Shown in pieces: positions 56,033 to 64,000 of a stretch of 64,000 nt of DNA. Both the position numbers and the translations under genes were made by a program. How positions within the stretch are numbered: the first letter of the stretch is position 1; each line of letters begins with the position of its first letter. Source of the DNA: Urophycis tenuis (Eukaryota > Chordata > Actinopteri > Gadiformes > Phycidae); assembly GCA_036785325.1 (NCBI GenBank), contig JAXIVH010000016.1:4069243-4133242 (forward strand), in the 5' to 3' direction. A model generated the notes under the pieces. The model did no database searches and was not told the DNA's origin. It saw nothing but the letters and a program-made list of their open reading frames with translations.

Positions 56033-58230
56033 ACCCCCGCCCAGCCCCTCCCCCCCTCCCCCTCCCCCCCCTGGAGGAGGAGGAGGAGGAGGAGCGACCG
56101 TCGAGGTCGTGGTGGCGTTGGGAGGGGTTTTGGTGGAGGGGGGGGGAGGGGGCGGCGGGGGGGGTTGGTGGGGAGGAGGAGAGGTACAAGCGAGGCGTGC
56201 GTGTGGCGTGCGTGGAGAGTGACATAGAGAGAGAGAGAGAGAGTCGCGTGACGTGATGGGTGAGGTGTGAGAGAGAGCGGGTGAGAGAGAGAGAGAGAGA
56301 GAGCGGGCGAGCGAGAGAAACAGTGCACCTACTTTTCTGCCGATTCCCGTTACGGGGGGAAAAAAAACGTGACGAGAACGCGCGGGGGGGCGAGCGGAGA
56401 CGGCGCCCCGCGCGCTGGGGGTCGTCGCGGCGACCTCGCTGGGATCGGACAACAGGACGGCTGACCAACACTGACAGAGACATTGGTGCCTGTTCCAGAA
56501 TTTCAATATACCACTAATATTTGTCATTCGTAGCTTACTCTCTGTGGATCAAATATTTATGCTTGTGTTTGCATATACTTTAAGGATTTGTTTTGTTTAG
56601 TGTATCTATTTACTTCGTAGCCGAGCTGTCTGCATCCTGGGAAAGCTTTAGCGATGATTTTAAAGGAGTCATCCTTGATAGACTATTTTCCTATAATTAC
56701 TGTATATCAAAAACATCCTTTAAAAGCATGCCTACGTTTTATTTCATTTGCATCTCAATCATAATGATCTAGCGCAAAGCATTTTGATTTTACTAGTTGA
56801 ATTTATTCTGTCTAGCAATATGCGCCACCCATGTTTCCCACTCTCTGACACTCATTGCCACGACTTACTTTGGTTCACTGGGGGTTTGTTTGTGTGTGTG
56901 TGTGTGCGTGTGTGTGTGTGTGTGTGTTGGGGGGGTGGGGGAGGGGGGGGGGGGGTTGTGGGAGCAGGGTTGGGGTGTTTGGCTGTGTGGTCAGTCACCC
57001 ACGGGTGCTCTATTTTCTGCACATTTCTATATGGACCTTCTAGTGGCACCGAATACCGTAAGCTTCCTTTTTGATTTCCGGCCCGGGGACCGACCGGCGG
57101 GGGGAGGGGGGGGGTGGGGGAGGGGGGGGGGGGGGGGTGGAGACCGAAGACCCGACGGTCCCGGGACTCTCCTGGGAGGTGTGGTGGCGGTGGAACGAGT
57201 GGAGGGAGAACCGTGGAACCCGGACGCTTTGGCAACATGACACCCCATTCTGTGGCACTCACACACACTCCAGGCTCCATTCCACCAAGCCCAGAAGAAA
57301 AAAAGAAAAAAAAACGACGGGGGAAAAAAAACAACAACAACAACCACAACAACAACATCGTGTTTATCCCTACACCCCCCCCCCCCAACGCCGCGTGCTT
57401 CTCGTGGCGCCCAGCGGGGGGCTCCCCGGGGCCAAGAGGCCGCGGCTTTAACCCCCGCCGGACGCGGTCGCCGGCCGGGCCGAGTTGAGTTCAAACTTTT
57501 TAATCGCAATGAAAGTTGCTGCATAAATATGGTAATCCACATCATGGTCATGGGTAGAGCTGAATGGTAGAGCTGAGTGGTAGAGCTGAATGGTAGAGCG
57601 GAGACGCATTCCATTGTGATTAGGGTTCACGTAGACGACGTTGCATCATGTTTAAAGAAAGAATTTAAAGAAGTTCATTTTTATAAAAAAATCTATACTG
57701 GTGATTTGTGTACATACTACGGATTTATTCTATCCAAATGGGTCTCTCTCTCTCTCTCTCTCTCTCTTGGTGTTTTTGCAGTTATCTAACAGATACAAAT
57801 ATTTCATTGAGTAAACGAAAAAAAAAAAACATTATAGGAAGAAAAAAAAAAAAAAAACAAGTATCACAATATTACTGACCCTGTACTTTTTTGGACTATA
57901 TCTTTCCTTTCTTCGTTTTTTCTTTCCTTTTGATGGACTCTAAAAGCCTCTACTGGGTGAAACAGAAACACTTCCAGACGCTCCCTCTCAGTCATTAACG
58001 GGTCAACGTTTTTGTTCTCAAGAAATGACTTTACATGGACCCAGCTCTTAAGTGGCAACCCATTGTCAGCATATTTTGTACAAAGATCCTGTAAATTCCA
58101 ATTGTAATATTTCATAATGACTTATTGTACATATCTTGTGTAATGATTGTCAGCAAATTACGAAGATGTATCTAAATTCAATTAAAACTCAATTCAGCCT
58201 ATCACGTCCTTTACGAATACGCGGGCTTGA
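56033..58230 (+). other. Beta2 3' UTR and downstream region
   Basis: Starts with GGA/GA-rich low-complexity tracts (56070-56310), a TG tract and G-runs (56895-57140). It then becomes AT-rich from about 57480. ATTAAA near 58180 is a possible polyadenylation signal. No other gene is supported. Proline- and glycine-rich open frames here follow base composition. Confidence 0.4.
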
Positions 58231-58526
58231 ATATCTGTGTGGTTCTTTTCTGTGTGTTAGTGTTTTATATTTGGGGCTGCGCTGCAGAGTGACACCTCGC
58301 GAGGGGGCGGAGCCTGGCGGCGATCTCCCCGTGATGACCCACTGCTCCAGCGTGAGACGGCGAGCGCGTGATTGGTCGAAAAAATGGGAAGTGGCGGTGA
58401 GCGGCTCTTGCCTGCGGATCACAGAGCAGAGACGGAGCAGTCGACCACCACCCGGTGTGCGGGTGGTGCTGGCCAAAGGTGGAGCGGGGGTTTGCCCCGT
58501 TGGTGGCCGTGACTGCTGTGGTGGGT

Positions 58527-58612
58527 CAGCGTTGGCCCGTGGTTCTCCACTGCGGGGTCGCGACTCATAAGTGGGTCGTGGTGGCGTTCTGACTGGGTCC
58601 CAGAGCCTGTGA
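58527..58612. mobile_element. hAT (Charlie-like) terminal fragment
   Basis: The text 'gtggttctccactgcggggt' and 'cgcgactcataagtgggtcg' follows the terminal pattern CAGTGGTTCTCAA...GGGGTCGCGA...GTGGGTCGC of ZBED-type hAT elements. No transposase accompanies it. Confidence 0.5.
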
Positions 58613-59041
58613 CACACACTGTAATCCTTCGAAGCGGGAACCCGTGAACTAACGAGTGTCGCGACGTTACCTCGCATCTCAACGGCTTGCTGTTTCACTG
58701 AATTCAACGCCTCAATCGCATGCTCAAAACACTACACAAAGGCCTGTTGATTACTGCGCTCTTTACACATACATTCTTTATTTTTTGAGTCCTGACTTAA
58801 TGAGTAATGACACATATGGGTCCTGAGGCCAGAGCAGTGGAGAGCCCCCTGTCACAGGCTGTAGCCAGGACAGCGCTGCCCAGCGATGAGAGGACTGGGT
58901 GGGTGGGGGGGGGGGGGGTTCTGCCCATCCCAGACGAAGAGCCTGGCCGCGCGAAGCGCAGCCTAGCGTTGGTGAAGCCCGGCCTCAGGGCACATAAAGG
59001 CAGGGAGGCGTGCGTTTTCAGGGCCACTCTCCGGACACACT

Positions 59042-59362
59042 GTGGCGTTGGTGGAGGTGGTGATGGTGGTGGAGGTGGTGGTGGTGATGGTGGTGGAGGT
59101 GGTGATGGTGGTGGAGGTGGTGGTGGTGGTGGAGGTGGTGGGGGTGGTGATGGTGATGGTGGTGGTGGTGGTGGTGGTGGAGGTGGTGGTGGTGATGGTG
59201 GTGGTGGTGGAGGTGTTAGTAGTAGAGGTGGTGGTGGTGGTGGTGGAGGTGGTGATGGTGGTGGAGGTGGTGATGGTGATGGTGGTGGAGGTGGTGGTGA
59301 TGGTGGTGGAGGTGGTGGTGGTGGTGGTGGTGGAGGTGGTGGAGGTGGTGGTGGTGGTGGTT
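59042..59362 (+). repeat. GGT/GGA/GAT trinucleotide-rich tract
   Basis: About 320 bases of GGTGGT, GGTGGA and GATGGT words. All three plus frames and two minus frames stay open, giving poly-Gly, poly-Val, poly-Pro or poly-Thr translations that are not genes. Confidence 0.9.
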
Positions 59363-59878
59363 CTCCACCGGATCCACAAGACCAGAGAGCCTGCCTCATG
59401 AAAGACGCGGAGGAAGAGGAGGAGGGGGAGGAGGATGCGGAGGAGGAAATAAACATGAGAGATCAAGAGATGTAGAGAGTTAGAGAGACAGAGAGAGATA
59501 GAGAGACAGAAGGGAGGCACAGAAGGAGAGGGAGAGAGAGACATCCTTCCTTGACCTAACTCTGCATTCCATCACTCGACACAACGACCAACTGCCAAAC
59601 ATCTGTCACTAATTCCCTTCTGTTCACTTCCTGTCTGTGGTCCCATCACCAAACAGCCTGAACATAGTAGGTAGGGCAGGAAGGATGAGTGTTTTCATGG
59701 GGATCGCGTTGTGGCGGGGCCGTGCTGTAAATGTGCAGTTGTGCTGTGTTTGATAAGGAGGACCCCTTTAGAGCCACGGTAGCACAACAAGACTTAAAGC
59801 AGATAACGTCACGGTGACAAAGAGGTACAGCCAGTACAGATGGCCCTACCTGCGCCTCGCACCGCTGTCTCAGGGCCT

Positions 59879-59920
<42 letters not shown>

Positions 59921-60073
59921 ATGTCTTGTTTGGGCACAGGGAGACATGTGTGCTTAATCTCCCTTATCTCCCATTTCTTTCATTCACATGAGGCGACACA
60001 CTGGGGAAGACCTGCTCACTCGTATTGTGTGGAAGAATGGACCTGTGTTATCCCACTGGAGACCCTCATGGCC

Positions 60074-60720
60074 AGTACCTGGGACCAGACAGTACCTGGG
60101 ACCAGACAGTACCCGGGACCAGACAGTACCTGGGACCAGACAGTACCCGGGACCAGACACTACCTGGGACCAGACAGTACCTGGGACCAGACAGTACCCG
60201 GGACCAGACAGTACCTGGGACCAGACAGTACCCGGGACCAGACACTACCTGGGACCAGACAGTACCTGGGACCAGACAGTACCCGGGACCAGACACTGCC
60301 AGTACCAGACAGTACTGTGGGTACCAGACAGTACCTGGGACCAGACACTGTCAGGACCAGACACTACCTGGGACCAGACAGTACCTGGGACCATACAGTA
60401 CCTGGACCAGACACTGCCCGTACCAGACAGTACATGGACCAGACACTGCCCGTACCAGACAGTACATGGACCAGACAGTAACCTGGGACCAGACAGTACC
60501 TGGGACCAGACACTGTCAGGACCAGACACTGTCAGGACCAGACACTGCCAGGATCAGACAGTACCTCGGACCATACAGTACCTGGACCAGACAGTACCTG
60601 GGACCAGACAGTACCTGGGACCAGGCAGTACATGGGACCAGACAGTACCTGGGACCAGACAGTACCTGGACCAGACACTGTCAGGACCAGACAGTACCTG
60701 GCACCAGACACTGCCAGGAC
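60074..60720 (+). repeat. 17-bp minisatellite, left block
   Basis: Tandem units of ACCTGGGACCAGACAGT with variants (ACCCGGG..., ...CACT, and 15-16-base units lacking one or two G). About 35-40 unit lengths. Because 17 is not a multiple of 3 and the unit has no stop in any phase, long open frames arise in every frame. Confidence 0.95.
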
Positions 60721-60721
60721 C

Positions 60722-60758
<37 letters not shown>

Positions 60759-61424
60759 TACTTTATTGATCCCTGAGGGAAATTGCCTTCACTCCAGGAG
60801 AAAAAAGAGGACACTACGTATAGTAGAGTGTTAGAATATATAAATATATAAACCTATGTAAAAATAAAAATATAAACCTATGTAAAAATATAAACATATG
60901 TCATAAAATATACAAAAATGTACATAAAGAAATGATAATATACATAAATGTACATGCATCCAGGCATACGCTACGAGGTAATAGCATACACAAGGATGTA
61001 GCATGTCGGATTTTTGTACAACCAGTTGTGCAGAGAGATGACCAGTAGTGAAATGCCTATTATGCAGATGACAGTGACAAATTGTAAAGTTTGATGACCA
61101 CAGGCAGGAATGATTTCCTATGTCGCTCTGTGGTGCATCTGGGTGAGAGGAGTCTTCTGCTGAAGGTACTCCTCCGCTGAGCCAGGGTGGAAAAGAGAGG
61201 GTGAGAGGCATTGTCCATGATAGTCTGTAGCCTGGACAGCATCCTCCTATCTGCCACGGTAGTCAGAGTGTCCAATTCCTCCCCCACTACATCACCAGCC
61301 CTCTTGATGAGTCTATTAAGTCTGTTAGTGTCCGCAACCCTCATCCCAAGGCCCCAACATGTGACAGCGAAGAAGATCGCACTGGCAACCACAGACTCGT
61401 AGAACATCCTCAGCATTGTCCTGC
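60721..61424 (-). mobile_element. 5'-truncated LINE inserted in the minisatellite
   Basis: On the minus strand the fragment encodes a reverse transcriptase C-terminus: LRMFYESVVASAIFFAVTCW, then RLNRLIKRAGDVVG, LSRLQTIMDNASHPLFSTL and RRSTFSRRLLSPRC. It ends in a 3' UTR (cctcagggatcaataaagta) and a (TCTG)n tail at 60720-60757. Minisatellite units flank it on both sides. This is a standard target-primed insertion of a truncated LINE into a CAGACAG-containing target. The frame shown is intact for about 120 residues but lacks the catalytic domain. Confidence 0.8.
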
Positions 61425-61652
61425 AGACAGTACCTGGACCAGACACTGCCTGGGACCATACAGTACCTGGGACCAGACACTACTTGGGACCAGACACTGC
61501 CGGTACCAGACAGTACCTGGGACCAGACAGTACCTGGGACCAGACACTGCCGGTACCAGACAGTACTGTGGGTACCAGACAGTACCTGGGACCAGACAGT
61601 ACCTGGGACCAGACAGTACCTGGACCAGACAGTACCTGGACCAGACACTCAG
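61425..61652 (+). repeat. 17-bp minisatellite, right block
   Basis: The same units as 60074-60720 resume immediately after the LINE with 'cagtacctggaccagacact'. The array was continuous before the insertion. Confidence 0.95.
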
Positions 61653-61984
61653 AGTACAGGAGAATACAGAGATAGATGTGGGTGAAAGAAAAAAAAAACA
61701 CAGGGAGAGTGAATGGAAGAAAAACAATAATGAAAAAACAAATAATAGAAAGAAGGAAGAAGGAAGGAAGAGAAGACAGGTGTGTGCAATGGGTCAAGAA
61801 AACGGTCCCTGACTCTGACGTAACCTGAGACCACAGCGCCATGGGCAGTCTACCGTGATGCAGCAGCACATGTTCTACATTCCCCCTGAAAGTGCAGACC
61901 ATTCATACAGTCGAGTGGAAGTAAAGCTCACATACCTTCCCTTGTCCTCGCTGCTGAAAAACAAACTCAACACACACTCAAGAG

Positions 61985-62115
61985 CCTCAGCCCAAGTAGC
62001 TCTCCACCAACCTGCCTGACCAGAACAGCAGGGATCCCCGGGGTCCCCACCACGGCCAGAACAGCAGGGGTCATGGGTCAAGCCCACAGCCAGAACAGCA
62101 CGGGTCATGGGTCAC
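61985..62115 (+). repeat. Short tandem repeat, about 35-bp unit
   Basis: Three imperfect copies built around 'ccagaacagcaggggtcatg' and 'gtcaagcccaca'. Confidence 0.7.
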
Positions 62116-62489
62116 GACCTTGACCGATTCTGCTGGGCATCGGAATCTTTTGTGGATCCAAACAAAAAAAAACAACAACTGTACCTTTAATCACATTACA
62201 TTGATGTATTCAATTATTGATTTGAGTCATTCATAAAAGGCATCCCTCTGAATATGGATACAGGTAAAACAGGTAAAGGTAGTGGGTTGTCTTGCTCCAG
62301 GGTGTCCCCACATAGGGTGACAGCATGATGAACCATTAGCCTTTTTTTAAAGTCCAGAAGGCCAATCCACTTTGAACTGTCTTTGACAGTTCAAAGTCTT
62401 TGTTGGCTCACCCCTGTGCTATGAGCACTCAGAGACAAAGACCCCCTGCTGGGTCTCTCAGAAAGGAGAGTCTAGCGCCTGTACACTTA
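62116..62489. other. Anonymous sequence, no gene
   Basis: A 13-base inverted pair, ttgaactgtcttt/agacagttcaa-like, lies near 62373-62400. Nothing else is recognised. Confidence 0.35.
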
Positions 62490-63024
62490 AGGCTGGTTTA
62501 TGCTTCTGCGTAGGGATTGCGTCGTGATCACGCAATGGCCACGCCGTTGCTCGGACGCCGTCATGAGCCCATACTTCTGCGGAGGGATTGCGTGGGGTTT
62601 ACGTCTCGAAATGCAATTCATTGCCACACCGGTAGAGGGACCAGAATGACCATTCTGGTTATTACATACGGATTACTAGCGAGTTAAAAAAAGTTTACAG
62701 AAATGAAGGCAAATTTTTTTTTAATATATATATATATATGTTGTCGCCAATCAGTCGAAGCATTTATCAAGGCTGTGTTTACACCGTGGCGGTGTTTACG
62801 AGTGGAAACCGGAAAAGCGATCTCCAGCCAATGTAGTTCGCAGACCAATCACAGCCAAAGCCGCTGCGTTGGGACGGCGTAGAGACAGCGTCGCCTCGAT
62901 GCGCGTCTAGGATTTGGGGAGGTGCACGTCGAGGACGCAAAGGGTCCGCAAAGGGTCCGCCGTGGGTCCGCCGTCCCCCCGCGTCGCGTCGACGCGGAAG
63001 TATAAACGAAGCATAACCCAGCCT
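62490..63024. mobile_element. Harbinger-like MITE with TTA target duplication
   Basis: Begins AGGCTGGTTTATGCTTCTGC and ends with the near-complement 'gaagcataacccagcct'. TTA flanks both ends (62487-62489 and 63025-63027). A 3-bp TTA/TWA duplication with such termini is typical of PIF/Harbinger elements. The interior is CG-rich and non-coding. Confidence 0.75.
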
Positions 63025-63051
63025 TTAATTAGTGAGTGCTTGCGTGCGAGC

Positions 63052-63087
<36 letters not shown>

Positions 63088-63206
63088 TTTCCTCTGCTGA
63101 AGTCTGTGTGGTTTCTCTTGAAGCCCACGTGAGGAGCCACGATCTGAGTAGCACCACCGTCAGAGAGAGCGGCGCGGTAACCTTGCCTGAAGGTTCCGGC
63201 GCCTCA

Positions 63207-63418
63207 TGGTACCAGAGCCACGCCCCTCACCGTACCAGAGCCACGCCCCTCACCGCACCAGGGCCACGCCCCTCACCATTCCAGAGCCACGCCCCTCTCC
63301 GCACCAGAGCCACGCCCCTCACCATTCCAGAGCCACGCCCCTCAACGCACTAGAGCCACGCCCCTCACCGTACCAGAGCCACACCCCTCACTGTACCAGA
63401 GCCACGCCCCTCACCCAC
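63207..63418 (+). repeat. 23-bp minisatellite
   Basis: About nine units of accagagccacgcccctcac plus 3 variable bases. Confidence 0.95.
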
Positions 63419-63754
63419 GCCGCGTAGCGCCGGGCCCTGGCGGCGCCACAGGAAGGGCTGTGGCGTTATCTCCTCACGGGAGACAGATGGTTTGCGCTGA
63501 ATCGTCCTCTCTCCTCTCTCTCTCTCGCTCCTCGCCTTCCCCCCCCGCCCCCCATCTTCTCACAAAGGATGACTCCGGTGAGGGGTAACTCAGGGTGGGT
63601 TGGGGGGGGGGTGCGGCCGACAGATGCTTTCTACTTTCTACTTTGTGATGTTTGCGTGTCACTGGAGTAATGAGGGATGCGCCGCGCTCGCTTGAAAACG
63701 TGCCGCGCTTGTGTCGGTGTGTCCGCACGACCACGTGCATTTGTGGCGTTTTTG

Positions 63755-64000
63755 TGTGTGTGTGCGTGTGTGTGTGTGTGCGTGTATGTGTGTGTGTGCG
63801 TGCTTGTGTGTGTGTACGTGCATGTGTGTGTGTGTGCGTGTGTGTGTGTGTGCGTGCGTGTGTGTGCGTGTGTGTGTGTGTGCGTGTGCGTGCGTGTGTG
63901 TGTGCGTGCGTGTGTGTGCGTGTGTGTGTGTGTGCGTGCGTGTGTGTGCGTGTGTGTGTGCGTGTATGTGTGAGTGTGTATGTGTGTGTGTGCGTGTGTG
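63755..64000 (+). repeat. (TG)n/(CG) microsatellite reaching the window end
   Basis: TG repeats interrupted by CG, with a higher-order pattern of 'tgtgtgcgtgcg' words. Truncated by the window edge. Confidence 0.95.

Noticed and set aside
57027..57614. 195-codon minus-strand frame downstream of beta2
   Set aside because: A proline-rich translation of G-runs, with no recognisable domain and low-complexity composition.
58797..59475. Long open frames (about 220 codons) on both strands over the GGT-rich tract
   Set aside because: The frames are poly-Gly/Val or poly-Pro/Thr products of a trinucleotide repeat, open simultaneously in most frames, with no splice or start context.
59840..60834. Open frames of 210-270 codons with a repeated GPDSTWDQTVP-like peptide
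   Set aside because: They follow from a 17-bp unit without stops in any phase. All three plus frames and the minus frames are open, which points to a minisatellite, not a repeat protein.
63207..63418. 23-bp repeats considered as a CRISPR array or coding repeat
   Set aside because: The units are directly adjacent without spacers, a simple minisatellite.

Overview
The window is vertebrate nuclear DNA, almost certainly from a ray-finned (teleost) fish. Genes are split into short exons with GT-AG introns. There are long (CA)n, (TG)n and (CTAT)n microsatellites, and transposon families typical of teleosts: hAT, Ty3/CsRn1-like and BEL/Pao LTR elements, RTE- and L2-like LINEs, a tRNA-derived SINE and MITEs. 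I cannot name the species from sequence alone. Arm identities and repeat counts below are by-eye comparisons, not computed alignments.

Layout. (1) 1-4130: remains of two hAT transposases and a hAT-like terminus. (2) 4130-22465: a giant imperfect inverted repeat. Its arms are about 5 kb each (left 4130-9190, right 17525-22465), about 90-95% alike where sampled. Each arm carries the same mosaic: a decayed BEL/Pao integrase with LTR, an AT-rich minisatellite, an RTE-like LINE 5' fragment and an LTR-like module. The single-copy centre holds an apparently intact 4.36-kb Ty3/CsRn1-like retrotransposon (9681-14043) with identical LTRs, a 4-bp target duplication and a well-formed -1 frameshift signal between gag and pol, followed by LINE remnants and a MITE. 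(3) 23551-31975: septin 8, ten coding exons, plus strand. (4) 32820-36850: cyclin G1, plus strand, with a candidate p53 site in intron 1. (5) 37633-39190: NUDCD2, minus strand, convergent with cyclin G1. (6) 39879-45699: a GABA-A receptor alpha subunit of the alpha4/alpha6 class (gabra6-like), plus strand, lacking its last (M4) exon. (7) 45700-51195: low-complexity sequence, a CpG-rich TATA-type promoter candidate, a tRNA-SINE cut by a 200-N assembly gap (47806-48005), and long microsatellites. (8) 51196-56032: exons 5 to last of GABA-A receptor beta2, plus strand, 5' exons missing. A two-exon open frame of uncertain status (54245-55101) lies in its last intron. (9) 56033-64000: beta2 3' flank, a GGT-rich tract, a 17-bp minisatellite split by a LINE insertion, a Harbinger-like MITE, a 23-bp minisatellite and a TG tract.

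The host genes reproduce vertebrate linkage known from human 5q34 (CCNG1, NUDCD2 and the GABRB2/GABRA6 cluster). They also put a septin beside a cyclin G/I-family gene, as in human 4q21 and 5q31. The two GABA-A genes would supply alpha and beta subunits of the same pentameric chloride channel. The alpha carries Arg at the benzodiazepine H/R switch position.
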